The position numbers and the translations under genes were made by a program. The notes below the pieces were generated by a model. That model was given only the letters and a program-made list of their open reading frames with translations. It was not told the DNA's origin and made no database searches. Positions 24,792 through 34,459 of a DNA stretch of 64,000 nt are shown piece after piece. Positions within the stretch are counted from its first letter, which is position 1, and each line of letters opens with the position of its first letter. Source of the stretch: an uncultured Acetatifactor sp. (lineage in GTDB: Bacteria; Bacillota; Clostridia; Lachnospirales; Lachnospiraceae); contig CAKRRD010000004.1 in the NCBI GenBank assembly GCA_934394815.1, forward strand, positions 1 through 64,000. Reading direction: 5' to 3'.

Positions 24792-26309
24792 TTACTTGCC
24801 GGTGTCGGAAGTCTTCCCTTCGTTCTTGATGCGGTAGTAATCTTCCATCTCCACATCAAGCGTAATATAGGATTCTTTCTTCTTTCTTTGGGTGTTGCTC
24901 AAGAGGCACACTGTCTCCACATTTGCCGTCCAGGGGAACTGGTCCACAGCCACGGCCTTGTCCACGCGGTAGCCATTCTCTAAGAATACCTCCAGATCCC
25001 GCACGAGGCTGGTGGGTTTGCAGGAGATGTAGACGATATGATCCACTGCGTATTTTATAATTTTCGGCAGTGCCTTGGGGTGGATGCCATCTCTGGGAGG
25101 ATCCAGAATGATCATATCCGGCTTTTCTTCCACTTCATCCAACACCTTCAGCACGTCTCCGGCGATGAATTCACAGTTATCCAGTCCGTTGGCAGCGGCG
25201 TTCTTCTTCGCTGCCTCCACGGCTTCCTCCACGATCTCCACACCGATGACCTTTCCGGCGGCCGGTGCCATAAGCTGTGCTATGGTGCCGGTGCCGCTGT
25301 AAAGGTCGAATACGGTCTTGCCGCTGCCCCCCAGATCTCCCACATAATCTCTGGCCGTCTGGTACAGCACCTCTGCGCTGTAAGAGTTGGTCTGGAAAAA
25401 GGAGAATGTGGATATCTTGAATTTCAACCCCAGCAGTTCCTCATAAAAATACTCCTGTCCGTATAACAGCTCCGTGTGGTCACTCTGCACTACATCCGCG
25501 ATGGAATCATTGGTGATATGTAAGATTCCTGCGAATTTTCCGACAAGCTTCCCATCCTGTTCCAAGGAAAGCAACAGATCCTTAAATCCTGTAATCAGCG
25601 CATCCGCATCCAAGCTTCCTTCCTCCGCCTCTCCCTGCCATGGATTCTGGGAAGTCGTCACCAGTGCCACCAGGATCTCTCCGGTACGGGATGCCTTGCG
25701 CACCAGCAGATGGCGCAGGAAACCCTCATGGCTCAGTCTGTGGAAAAAGCTTACCTTCGCCTGCGCAAAATAATCTCTCACTGCCTGCAGGATCAGACGA
25801 TAGTCCGCATCCACGATCTCACAGTCCGCTACCGTCACAATGTCGTAAAAGCTGCCTCTCTTGTGCATGCCAAGCGCCAGTGGGCCATCCTTGTACTCGT
25901 CTCCGAAGGAAAATTCCATCTTATTGCGGTATTCATATTCCTTCGGGCTGCCCTTGATGCCTTCAAATGTCCAGGATTCCACCTGTCTGTCCAGCACACT
26001 ATCCAAAAGGCGCTTTACCTGTTCTTCCTTGACCTTCAGCTGTTCCTCATAGGGAAGAGAAAGATAGGTACATCCGCCACACAACCCAAAAAGGGAACAC
26101 GTCCGGCCGGTTTCCAGAGGTGACTTTTCCGTCACCTCTAAAAGCCTTCCTTCCGCCTTCCCTTTGCGTACTTTATTCACCGAGAATCTGACTTTCTGTC
26201 CGGGCAGGCTGTTCTTGACTACGGCAGTCTCATCTCCCACACAGACAATCCCTTTGTTGGGAAAATCGACCCTTACAACAGATCCTTCATATACCTGTCC
26301 TTTTTTCAT
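24792..26309 (-). CDS. rlmD: 23S rRNA (uracil-C5)-methyltransferase RlmD/RumA, with island-supplied C-terminus
   Basis: The 505-residue enzyme has an N-terminal TRAM domain and iron-sulfur cysteines (CSLFGLCGGC near residue 70). The SAM fold follows, with FDLYSGTGTIAQ near 340, LDPPRDG near 405 and the catalytic loop ISCKPTSL near 430. It methylates a uridine of 23S rRNA. The island is integrated at the codons for NVETVCLL near 460-470. Residues after that (SNTQRKKKESYITLD to the end) are encoded by the island and replace the native tail now at 229-607. The methyltransferase core is intact, so activity is probably kept. Confidence 0.9.
   Translation of the reverse strand: MKKGQVYEGSVVRVDFPNKGIVCVGDETAVVKNSLPGQKVRFSVNKVRKGKAEGRLLEVTEKSPLETGRTCSLFGLCGGCTYLSLPYEEQLKVKEEQVKRLLDSVLDRQVESWTFEGIKGSPKEYEYRNKMEFSFGDEYKDGPLALGMHKRGSFYDIVTVADCEIVDADYRLILQAVRDYFAQAKVSFFHRLSHEGFLRHLLVRKASRTGEILVALVTTSQNPWQGEAEEGSLDADALITGFKDLLLSLEQDGKLVGKFAGILHITNDSIADVVQSDHTELLYGQEYFYEELLGLKFKISTFSFFQTNSYSAEVLYQTARDYVGDLGGSGKTVFDLYSGTGTIAQLMAPAAGKVIGVEIVEEAVEAAKKNAAANGLDNCEFIAGDVLKVLDEVEEKPDMIILDPPRDGIHPKALPKIIKYAVDHIVYISCKPTSLVRDLEVFLENGYRVDKAVAVDQFPWTANVETVCLLSNTQRKKKESYITLDVEMEDYYRIKNEGKTSDTGK
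24904..24925. repeat. Right attachment-site core (attR-like) inside rlmD
   Basis: AGGCACACTGTCTCCACATTTG codes NVETVCLL of rlmD on the minus strand and matches 591-612 at 21 of 22 bases. Confidence 0.7.
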
Positions 26310-26312
26310 GGG

Positions 26313-26612
26313 TTAATTCTCTCCTTCATCCTCGAAGAAGTCGTCATCATCCTCTTCCACGTCATCTTCTTCATCTTCGAAATCATCCTCGAAGTCTTCC
26401 AGATAATCCTGTGCAAAGAAGAAACGATATACCGCATAAGCCACTGCTGCAACGGCAGCCACGGCACCGATGATGGCCAGTACCCATACCAGGACATTGC
26501 GCTCCTTCTTCTCTTCCACTTCCTTGCCCAGAAGCTTGTTGAGTTTCTTCAGTTCACTGATCTTCAGTTCATTTAATTTGTCAAGATCTACCAGATTTTC
26601 GATTCTGTTCAT
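26313..26612 (-). CDS. Small single-pass membrane protein with acidic tail
   Basis: ATG at 26612 (MNRIENLVDLDKLNEL) is preferred to an upstream start. A short charged helix is followed by one transmembrane segment (VLVWVLAIIGAVAAVAAVAY, about residues 38-58) and a tail made mostly of Asp and Glu. No enzyme motif is visible and the function is unknown. It lies directly upstream of rlmD, three bases before its start, and is probably co-transcribed with it. Confidence 0.7.
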   Translation of the reverse strand: MNRIENLVDLDKLNELKISELKKLNKLLGKEVEEKKERNVLVWVLAIIGAVAAVAAVAYAVYRFFFAQDYLEDFEDDFEDEEDDVEEDDDDFFEDEGEN

Positions 26613-26713
26613 ATTATTTACCTGCCTTTCCGGATACAAAGCAATTATTTTCATTCCCTTATATCATACCATGTTTCCATGAAAAATACTATACTCCCGG
26701 ATTAATTTTCACA

Positions 26714-29095
26714 CTATACCTGTTTTAACTTTGCAAAAGAGGCATACATGATCTTCTGTCCCGCCTGATCGAATGCCACGGTAACCTTATAGTCTCTTGG
26801 CTCTCTCACGATATTCAGCACCGTGCCCTCGCCGTATTTGATATGACGCACTCTGTCACCTACCGCGTAGTCCAGTGCCTCCGGTGCCTTGAATTCCGTA
26901 CCCTTCTGTAGTCCTGCCAGCTGGTTCAATCCGCTGATCCCCTTGGAAATATAAGGTTTATCTGCCTTGGCCGTAACCCTGGGTTTCAAAATTGCCCTGG
27001 GTCTTGGGTCAAATCCCGTATTGCCGAAGCCTCCGAATCCACTGTCCGAACTGCCGGATCCGGGAGAAGCAATGGCTTCCAGTCCCATGGCACGCAGAGC
27101 CGCCTCATTGGCTCTTCTGGCCTGAAAATCTTCCAGATCATCGTCCCTGTATCTTCTGCTGGGCGGCAGCGTATTATCTAACAACTCCTTCGGAATCTCC
27201 CGCACAAAACGGCTTACCGGATTGTACTGGGTCTCCCCCCGCAGCATTCTGCTCTTCGCACAGGTCAGGGTCAGTTCCTCCCTGGCTCTGGTGATTCCCA
27301 CATAAGCCAGTCGTCTCTCTTCCTCAATCTCCAGCGGATCATCCGAAGCAATGGTCATAAAGCTGGGGAACAGTCCATCCTCCATGCCGGCGAGATACAC
27401 CACCGGGAATTCCAGCCCTTTGGCACTGTGCAGCGTCATGAGCAGCACCCGGTTGTCACCGTTCTCCACGTTGTCAATGTCCGCCACCAGCATGATCTCC
27501 TCTAAAAATTCCGACAGAGAAGGTTCATCATGGGTCTCCTCATAAGCGGCTGCCTTAGTGATCAATTCATCTACATTTCCCAGACGATCTTCTGCGGATT
27601 CCTCATCCTGATCCCGCAGATACTCCGCGTAATCAATCCGCTCCAGCAGTGATTTGATCAGATCCGGCAAAGTATAAGAGGACAATCCGCTGCGAAGTAC
27701 CTCGATCAGATTCACAAATCCCCGGATCTTGGTCTCCGCTCTGCCCAGTCCCTTGATCTGGTCTGCTTCGCACAAGGCATCAAACAAAGTAATATCCTTC
27801 ATCTGTGCATAGTCCGCTGCCTTTTCCAGCGATGCCGCACCGATGCTTCGTTTCGGCACATTAATAATTCTGCGCAGAGCCACTTCATCCCTGCCGTTAT
27901 CAATAGTTTTTAAATACGCCAGAATATCCCGGATTTCCTGTCTTGCGTAGAAATTCACACCGCCTACCACATGATAGGGAATCCCTTCCACCACCATACG
28001 TTCCTCCAGAAGTCTGGACTGGGCATTGGTACGGTACAGCACTGCGCAGTCTGCATAGGCCATGCCATCCTTATTCACCTTATCGGCAATATCGTCCGCG
28101 ATATATTCCGCCTCTTCGTAGGCGTTGTCAAACTGCCGGAAATGTACCCGGCTGCCTGCTGCTTTTTCCGTCCAGAGAGCTTTCTCCTTACGGCCTCTGT
28201 TGTTGCGGATCACTGCATTGGCTGCATCCAGAATATTCTGGGTGGAACGATAGTTCTGTTCCAGTTTGATCACTTTGGCATCCGGATATACCTTCTCGTA
28301 ATCCAGAATGTTGCGGATATTGGCACCACGGAATTTATAGATGGACTGGTCGTCATCACCTACCACACAGAGATTGCGATAACCGTCCGCCAGCAGACGG
28401 ATCAGTTCAAACTGTGCTGTGTTGGTATCCTGATACTCATCCACCATGATATATTTAAAACGCTCCTGATAATTATAGAGAACCTCCGGACAGCTTTTGA
28501 ACAGTTCCACAGTCTTCACAATAATATCATCAAAATCCAATGCATTGCTCTTTTTCAGTGTCTCCTGATACTCTCTGTAGACCTTGGCAATGACAGATTT
28601 TTTATAGTCTCCCACAGATTTTACTTCGAATTCCCGCACATCCACCAGTTCATCCTTGGCGGAAGAGATCTCCGACAGCAGTGTCCGCTCCCTGTACATC
28701 TTCGTGTCGATATTCAGGCGCTTGCAGACCTGCTTCATCACAGATTTCTGGTCATCCGTATCATAGATGGTAAAATTCGTATCGTATCCCAGCCGGTCGA
28801 TATGTCTTCTGAGGATCCGCATACAGGTGGCATGGAACGTCGCTACCCATACCTGATCTGCACCGAAGCCGGCGATCTGGTCCACACGCTCCCGCATCTC
28901 CTGTGCCGCCTTGTTCGTAAAAGTAATGGCCAGAATGTTCCAGGGATTCACTCCCATCTCGTCGATCAGATATGCCACTCTGTGGGTCAGTACACGGGTC
29001 TTGCCGCTTCCTGCACCCGCCAACAGAAGGAGCGGTCCCTCCGTATGAAGCACCGCTTCTTTTTGTTCTTTATTTAAGGTATCATAAATACTCAT
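26714..29095 (-). CDS. pcrA: ATP-dependent DNA helicase PcrA/UvrD
   Basis: A 793-residue superfamily 1A helicase. It has Walker A AGAGSGKT near residue 28, DEYQDTN near 225, GDDDQSIYKFRGA, the QNYRST motif, and TLHSAKGLEFPVVYLAG with GITRAREELTL in the C-terminal half. A Tudor-like C-terminus (VGDRVRHIKYGEGTVLNIV) matches PcrA. It unwinds DNA in repair and replication restart. Its start is three bases past the stop of the GGDEF-EAL gene, so the two are probably co-transcribed. A second, more divergent UvrD-type helicase is at 58456-60582. Confidence 0.92.
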   Translation of the reverse strand: MSIYDTLNKEQKEAVLHTEGPLLLLAGAGSGKTRVLTHRVAYLIDEMGVNPWNILAITFTNKAAQEMRERVDQIAGFGADQVWVATFHATCMRILRRHIDRLGYDTNFTIYDTDDQKSVMKQVCKRLNIDTKMYRERTLLSEISSAKDELVDVREFEVKSVGDYKKSVIAKVYREYQETLKKSNALDFDDIIVKTVELFKSCPEVLYNYQERFKYIMVDEYQDTNTAQFELIRLLADGYRNLCVVGDDDQSIYKFRGANIRNILDYEKVYPDAKVIKLEQNYRSTQNILDAANAVIRNNRGRKEKALWTEKAAGSRVHFRQFDNAYEEAEYIADDIADKVNKDGMAYADCAVLYRTNAQSRLLEERMVVEGIPYHVVGGVNFYARQEIRDILAYLKTIDNGRDEVALRRIINVPKRSIGAASLEKAADYAQMKDITLFDALCEADQIKGLGRAETKIRGFVNLIEVLRSGLSSYTLPDLIKSLLERIDYAEYLRDQDEESAEDRLGNVDELITKAAAYEETHDEPSLSEFLEEIMLVADIDNVENGDNRVLLMTLHSAKGLEFPVVYLAGMEDGLFPSFMTIASDDPLEIEEERRLAYVGITRAREELTLTCAKSRMLRGETQYNPVSRFVREIPKELLDNTLPPSRRYRDDDLEDFQARRANEAALRAMGLEAIASPGSGSSDSGFGGFGNTGFDPRPRAILKPRVTAKADKPYISKGISGLNQLAGLQKGTEFKAPEALDYAVGDRVRHIKYGEGTVLNIVREPRDYKVTVAFDQAGQKIMYASFAKLKQV

Positions 29096-29098
29096 GAA

Positions 29099-31960
29099 TT
29101 ACGCATTATCCCTTTCATTAAATTCCTGCAAAAACTTCCGGAAATCTTCGATGGGCATGGGTTTTGCATAAAAATATCCCTGTACGATGTCACAATCTGC
29201 CAGCCGCAGCATGTCTAACTGTTCCTTCGTCTCCACACCCTCTGCCAATACCTTGAAGCCGAGATGCTTCAACATTTTAGTCAGATATTTGATAATTGTC
29301 AATGCAGTTTCTTCCCGTTCGCTGTTCATGGTATCGTCCAGAAACTGTTTGTCCAGCTTCACCGTATCCACCGTCACTTTGGACAGTACATTCAGGGAAG
29401 AATAGCCGCTGCCGAAGTCATCCACCGAGATCTCTACCCCCTTGTCCCTGAGGGTCTCCAGATTATTGGTCAGCTTGTTCAGATCCGACATAAAGACAGA
29501 CTCCGTTACTTCCACCTCCAACAATTCGCTGGGTACTTTATAGTCCTTCAATCGCTTCAAAATATTCGGCACAAAATCCGGATATTCGTTGTGTCTTCTG
29601 GAAAAATTCACTGAGACCGGCACCACTTCTTCTCCCTGTGCCAGTGCATCCCGCAAATATTCCATCACCTGATCCAGTATGGTGAAATCCACCTTGGTAA
29701 CAAACCCGTTTCTCTCAAAGACATCAATAAACCGCCCCGGCATCACCATGGAACCGTCCGCCCGGATCCACCGCACCAGTGCCTCTGCTCCGACGACCTT
29801 CCCCGTATGCAGGGACACCTTCGGCTGCAGATATGCCCGGAATTCTTTGTTGTTATAGGCGCTGACCATGCCGGATACGATTTCTCTGGTATTCTCCAGA
29901 TCCCTGCGGATTTTCTCCGTATAGATTTCCACCGCGCTGTCCACTTTCTGGGTCTTGCACTGTTTTCTGGCCTCGTTGGCATTGTCCATCATGGAAGACA
30001 CGGACCAGTCATTCTCCAGGATTTCATACATTCCCGTGGCGATGACCAGATTGCACTGGTCGTACCGGCTGTTGGTCTTCTGGACAAAAGCATTGGTGAA
30101 TTCCAGATATTCATCTCTGGCCTCCTCCACTGTATCTTCTTTCAGCACTCCTACAAAATGATCCGAAGTCACACGACAGAACAATATCCCGTCCTGACAC
30201 TTTTCCTGCAATGCCACCGCAAAATCATGCAGGATCCGATCCCCCACTTCATAGCCGTACATTTCGTTCACGTATTGGAAATTGGAAAAATCGGAGGACA
30301 CAAAAAACAGTTCGGACTTCCCATGAGCCGCCATATAAGTCTCCAGTTTGTCCACAAACTTGTTATATATCGGCAGCCCGGTCAGTGCATCATAGTTTAA
30401 CTTCCGATTCAGTTCCCGCTGATCCTTCTCTGCATTTTTTAACATTCTGAGCCGGTTAAATATCTGATGGGAGATTCTGCAAAGCGCATTTTTCTCCTCC
30501 TGCCACGTTCTTTCCGTGTGTCGATTTGCGAAAATAACGCTGGCTTTTAATCCTTTTGCGGCCGTGGACATTACAATCATGACGGACTCTGCCTCTTCCT
30601 TGTAGACATTGGGAGTCTCTGACTGCAGATAGATCGCAGCACCGGATTCATCTGCATTCTTCCGGATCCTGTCCCACTCAAATACCCCGGGATTCAGGAT
30701 CCTTCTGGCAAAATCTTTCTTCTCTTCGCGGTTCCACTGGTAACGGATTGTCGGTCCTGCTTCGTTGACTTCCACACAGATCATGTCATCGATCCCGAAA
30801 AAGCTGCATGTCCGCTCACAGATCACCTTCAATGCACTGGTCAGATTCGGTACATTTTCCAGCAGATCCATACAGAACAGCACCAGGTCTTCCGCACTCT
30901 CAAACTGGGCTTCTTTGTGGACAATCTCGTCCTCTTTGTTCTCTTCACTGTCCAGATAACTCTTGCCGGGTAACGCCACGCCTTCCCTGACATCCAGCAG
31001 ATAATAGGTACCCTTACCTTTACTCTTTACCTGATACAGCGCAGCATCCGCCCACTGGAACAACAGATTGTAATCCGTCACCGTACCGTCTGTCACTGCC
31101 ACGCCCAGACTGCAGGAAATATGCAGTCCCGTCTTGTCATCGTCATACCGGTCGGACATACAACGGTTCAAGTGTTTTAATCTCTCCTCCAGCTGCTCTC
31201 TGTCCATGTCTTCTACATAGAAGACAAATTCGTCCCCGCCGATTCTGCCTTTTAATGCCTCCGGGAAAATGTTACTGAGTTCGTCCGCAAAAGAACACAG
31301 CACCGCATCTCCAAACAGATGTCCGTTGGTATCGTTGATCTTCTTAAAGCTGTCCACATCCTGTACCACCAGATATGCGGTCTGTCCGCGTTTCAGGTTC
31401 TGCAGTCTGTCACCGATCTGTTGTTTGATGGTAGAATTGTTTAATAACCCGGTCAGGGAATCCTTCTGGGATTTTTCCCGCAGTTCCCATTCTTTTTTCT
31501 TCTGGTCGTCAATGTCACAGACTTTTCCCAGAACCCGTTCCGGCTCTCCCTTTTCATCATAAAAAGTCTGTCCGATGACTCTCACCCACCTGGGTCTGCC
31601 CTCCACGTCGGTCTTGCAGAGTTCAATATAAATGTCCGGCCTGCCGCTGCGCAGTACCTCTGCCAGCTGCTGTTCCACCGTCTCTGTCCGGTCTCCTGCC
31701 TCTCTGAAAAGATAATCTGTATACCCTTCTGTAATCTGTGTGGAATACAGGATTCCTTCCCCCGGACCGGCATAGTACATTTTATCCTTTGCAATGTCAT
31801 ACTCAAAGATCATATCTCCGGACATGCGGATCACCGCCATCAGCTTTTCCCGTTCCCGTTGCAGTTCTCTGGCGGTCTCATCCAGCTGTCTGTCTACATC
31901 CCCTGTCCGTTTTTCCTGCATTGCATCTCCGTTTTTTAGTCCCATACGCTTTTCTTCCAT
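29099..31960 (-). CDS. PAS-GGDEF-GAF-GGDEF-EAL cyclic-di-GMP protein
   Basis: The 953-residue, apparently cytoplasmic protein has a PAS domain (about 40-155), a GGDEF domain with intact GGDEF near 241, a GAF-like domain (about 345-505), a second GGDEF domain with the site degraded to TSDHF near 600, and an EAL domain from about 700. EAL residues are kept: EALVRW, VNFSR, EVTES, DDFGSGYSS, LAEGVET. It could therefore make and degrade c-di-GMP, with the second GGDEF serving as a regulatory or GTP-binding site. It lies immediately upstream of pcrA. Confidence 0.88.
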   Translation of the reverse strand: MEEKRMGLKNGDAMQEKRTGDVDRQLDETARELQREREKLMAVIRMSGDMIFEYDIAKDKMYYAGPGEGILYSTQITEGYTDYLFREAGDRTETVEQQLAEVLRSGRPDIYIELCKTDVEGRPRWVRVIGQTFYDEKGEPERVLGKVCDIDDQKKKEWELREKSQKDSLTGLLNNSTIKQQIGDRLQNLKRGQTAYLVVQDVDSFKKINDTNGHLFGDAVLCSFADELSNIFPEALKGRIGGDEFVFYVEDMDREQLEERLKHLNRCMSDRYDDDKTGLHISCSLGVAVTDGTVTDYNLLFQWADAALYQVKSKGKGTYYLLDVREGVALPGKSYLDSEENKEDEIVHKEAQFESAEDLVLFCMDLLENVPNLTSALKVICERTCSFFGIDDMICVEVNEAGPTIRYQWNREEKKDFARRILNPGVFEWDRIRKNADESGAAIYLQSETPNVYKEEAESVMIVMSTAAKGLKASVIFANRHTERTWQEEKNALCRISHQIFNRLRMLKNAEKDQRELNRKLNYDALTGLPIYNKFVDKLETYMAAHGKSELFFVSSDFSNFQYVNEMYGYEVGDRILHDFAVALQEKCQDGILFCRVTSDHFVGVLKEDTVEEARDEYLEFTNAFVQKTNSRYDQCNLVIATGMYEILENDWSVSSMMDNANEARKQCKTQKVDSAVEIYTEKIRRDLENTREIVSGMVSAYNNKEFRAYLQPKVSLHTGKVVGAEALVRWIRADGSMVMPGRFIDVFERNGFVTKVDFTILDQVMEYLRDALAQGEEVVPVSVNFSRRHNEYPDFVPNILKRLKDYKVPSELLEVEVTESVFMSDLNKLTNNLETLRDKGVEISVDDFGSGYSSLNVLSKVTVDTVKLDKQFLDDTMNSEREETALTIIKYLTKMLKHLGFKVLAEGVETKEQLDMLRLADCDIVQGYFYAKPMPIEDFRKFLQEFNERDNA

Positions 31961-31980
31961 GCAGCCCCTCTTTGCTTTCT

Positions 31981-32742
31981 CTATGCCTCTTCCACCCGGC
32001 TGAAATTCCAGATGCGCAGATTGTACTCCACGATCGTTGTATCACAGTAAATACACTTCTTGGCCCCCAATCCCGGAAGCGGTGCTCCGCAGTTGGGACA
32101 GTTCAGCCCCAGACCTGCGTCCTCCTGATTCTCTATCATGTCCTGATCCTGGATATAGACCAGTTCCACGTTGTATTTGGCCTGTTCCCTGCGATCCTCG
32201 CTGCCTCCCACGATCTTGCCGTTCTCTTTTACAGCATGTATATATTCCACAGCCGATTGCAGAACAATACTCTGTCTTCCTTTCCGTTTACGGTACTGAT
32301 GGATCTCCGTTCTGTGAATATGGATATTTTCAAAGCTCTCCTTCCGGGACTGGTTCTGTAACATCTCCAGCCGCAGTCTGAGCTGTTCTTTCAATTCTCT
32401 CGTTCCTTCCGACAAAAGCGCCGGATTCTGTCGGGTAATGCTCTGCAGATAAGAGGTCAGCACATTTTCCGCTCTGCTCCTCATCTCATCATAATGAAAT
32501 TCCGGAAAATCCCGCATGATGGAGGGCATGTACAGATTCGTTGCGGAGGAGACCGACTTCGGTGTCATCTCCACTTCCCTTTCTCTCTGCTTCATTCCTT
32601 CGATCATGGAATCCGTTCCGAATAACATCCGGGACGTTTCTCTCATTTTTCTCTTAATATTGCAATAGGCACAATAGATGATTCCTGCCAGCACCAGAAG
32701 CAATACCAATATGACAATTATCGCAATCAGATTTCCGTTCAT
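31981..32742 (-). CDS. Membrane-anchored zinc-ribbon protein
   Basis: The N-terminus is one transmembrane helix (LIAIIVILVLLLVLAGIIYC). A soluble domain of about 160 residues follows, with weak resemblance to Tim44-like folds, and then a zinc ribbon CPNCGAPLPG ... KCIYC near residue 215. Function is unknown. It lies next to the SPFH-zinc-ribbon gene upstream on the same strand, separated by a hairpin at 32837-32870. Confidence 0.65.
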   Translation of the reverse strand: MNGNLIAIIVILVLLLVLAGIIYCAYCNIKRKMRETSRMLFGTDSMIEGMKQREREVEMTPKSVSSATNLYMPSIMRDFPEFHYDEMRSRAENVLTSYLQSITRQNPALLSEGTRELKEQLRLRLEMLQNQSRKESFENIHIHRTEIHQYRKRKGRQSIVLQSAVEYIHAVKENGKIVGGSEDRREQAKYNVELVYIQDQDMIENQEDAGLGLNCPNCGAPLPGLGAKKCIYCDTTIVEYNLRIWNFSRVEEA

Positions 32743-32836
32743 TTATGTTTCTCTCTGTTTTTTCATTCGTTGTAAGTTGACGGTTCCGGAGCATCCTTCA
32801 CAAAACCGCGTTGCCCCGGCTGAACTGTTACAGCAA

Positions 32837-32870
32837 AGTACAGCAGACGCCAAAAGGCATCCGCTGTACT
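32837..32870 (-). terminator. Hairpin after the SPFH gene
   Basis: AGTACAGC and GCTGTACT form the outer stem, with GCC-AAAA-GGC at the tip. It lies between the SPFH gene and the zinc-ribbon membrane gene. The tail is only moderately T-rich, so it may attenuate rather than stop transcription. Confidence 0.45.
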
Positions 32871-32903
32871 GCTGTCTCGTAAAACTATTCAGCTGAACAG
32901 GTG

Positions 32904-34265
32904 TTATACTCTGTCATTCTCATCAAAAGGATCGCCGCACTCCGGGCAGAACTTAGGAGGATGCGCGGGATCTTCCGGCTCCCAGCCGCACTTGTCACAT
33001 TTGTAGATTGGTGCACCTTCCGGTTTCTTTGCTCCGCATTCCGTACAGAACTTACCCTGGTTCACTGCGCCGCAGCTGCAGGTCCAGCCTGCATCGGAAG
33101 GCTTGGGTGCGCCACACTCGGAGCAGAACTTGCCACGGTTATCCGCAGCCCCGCAGCTGCAGGTCCAGCCAAGTATCGGTGCCTGCATCTTGGGACTCTG
33201 ATCCTGCACGGGTGCTGCCTGTGCCTGTTGCATCATCCCTATACCGTTCTGCTGTGCATCCATCTGATACAGCTGTCCGGCATTGATTCCGCCTACCATA
33301 TTTGCCATGTTCATACCGGCGAATGCCATCATGGGGCCGGTGGAGGTGTTGGATGCTGCCATCTTCATAGCCTCAGCCTGTGCAGCAGTCATGGTAGCTG
33401 CTGCCATACCGGTGTTGCGCAGTACTGCGGTTCTCTGCAAATCTGCAATAGTCTTCGCATCCTCATCGGGAATCTTCGCAGAATTGATATTGATAGTAAC
33501 GATCTCGATACCGCGGAGCTTGGTCCACAGATCGGAAAGTTCATCCTTCAAAGCCTCTGTCAGTTCCTCGGTATGCGCAGGGATCTCGCTGGGGCGCACA
33601 CCCTTTGCGGAGATCTTCGCCAGTGCGGGCTGCAGTGCTGTCAGCAGTTCTGCCTTCATCTTCGCTACCAGTTCACTTCTGGTATAGGACTCTGTTACAT
33701 TACCGCATACATTCTTGTAGAATAACAGGGGGTCTACCAGATGGAAGGAATACTCACCGTTACAACGTAAGGAAGTATCCAGATCCAGTCCGATATTCTG
33801 ATCGATCACACGGAAAGGAATGGGGCTTGCCGTACCAAAGAGGTTGTTCATGATCTCCTTGATGTTGAAGAAATACACTCTCTGATCCTTCGCCGCATTG
33901 CCGCCAAAGGTAAAACGCTTTCCAATATTGGAAAATGTATTCTTAACGTTCTCGCCAAGACTTCCGTAGAATAAGCTGGGCTCTGTTGAGGAATCGTAGA
34001 CAAATTCACCCGCATCGGCACAGAACTCCACGATTCCGCCCTGATCCACGATGATCATACACTGTCCTTCATTGACTGCTACGATGGAACCGTTGGAGAT
34101 AATGTTCTCCACACCCTTGGTATTGCTGTTACGTCCATTGGTTACACGCTGTTGTCCTTTTACTACCAGCACATCATTGGAAAGGGAATCACAATAGAAA
34201 TACTCTCTCCACTGGTCAGCCATCATGCTGCTGACTGCATCTTTTGCTGCTCTGATTAAACCCAT
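32904..34265 (-). CDS. SPFH-domain protein with C-terminal zinc ribbons (YdjI / virion-core-like)
   Basis: ATG at 34265 follows GGAGG by seven bases. Residues about 20-300 form an SPFH/band-7-like domain of the kind annotated as virion core protein (WREYFYCDSLSNDVLVVKGQ; IEIVTININSAKIPDEDAK). A low-complexity Met/Ala/Gln linker follows, then three zinc ribbons (WTCSCGAADNRGKFCSECG, WTCSCGAVNQGKFCTECG, YKCDKCG ... FCPECG). SPFH proteins scaffold membrane complexes, and in Bacillus YdjI is linked to phage-shock-type envelope stress. No toxic or viral function is implied by the name. Confidence 0.8.
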   Translation of the reverse strand: MGLIRAAKDAVSSMMADQWREYFYCDSLSNDVLVVKGQQRVTNGRNSNTKGVENIISNGSIVAVNEGQCMIIVDQGGIVEFCADAGEFVYDSSTEPSLFYGSLGENVKNTFSNIGKRFTFGGNAAKDQRVYFFNIKEIMNNLFGTASPIPFRVIDQNIGLDLDTSLRCNGEYSFHLVDPLLFYKNVCGNVTESYTRSELVAKMKAELLTALQPALAKISAKGVRPSEIPAHTEELTEALKDELSDLWTKLRGIEIVTININSAKIPDEDAKTIADLQRTAVLRNTGMAAATMTAAQAEAMKMAASNTSTGPMMAFAGMNMANMVGGINAGQLYQMDAQQNGIGMMQQAQAAPVQDQSPKMQAPILGWTCSCGAADNRGKFCSECGAPKPSDAGWTCSCGAVNQGKFCTECGAKKPEGAPIYKCDKCGWEPEDPAHPPKFCPECGDPFDENDRV

Positions 34266-34459
34266 TACCACACCTCCGTTTTATATATAAAAAAAACTGA
34301 TCTTTTCCACATCTCTTACATTTTAGCAAATTTTACACATTCCCTCAACTGCTTTTCGTAAAATATCGTCATTTTTCCTTTACAATGTGTCGTTTTTCTA
34401 CTAAACTGTGATACTAGAGATGTTTAAATACACTATAATATAAAAGGATCGAAAGAAAA

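Larger units (their letters stand above)
591..24925. mobile_element. Genomic (defence) island integrated in the 3' end of rlmD
   Basis: The island is bounded by 22-bp direct repeats (591-612 and 24904-24925, one mismatch) derived from the rlmD sequence coding NVETVCLL. Left of the island lies the displaced rlmD tail, and right of it the rlmD body with a replacement 3' end. Inside are a toxin-antitoxin pair, recombinase remnants, a type I restriction-modification operon and several other defence-like genes. From memory, rumA-family genes are targets of serine-recombinase conjugative elements in Clostridium difficile. No relaxase, coupling ATPase or VirB-like gene is present, and the only recombinase is truncated. 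It therefore looks like a decayed, no longer self-mobile element. Confidence 0.75.

Noticed and set aside
591..24925. Active integrative conjugative element
   Set aside because: No relaxase, coupling protein, VirB4-like ATPase or intact recombinase is present; only remnants remain.
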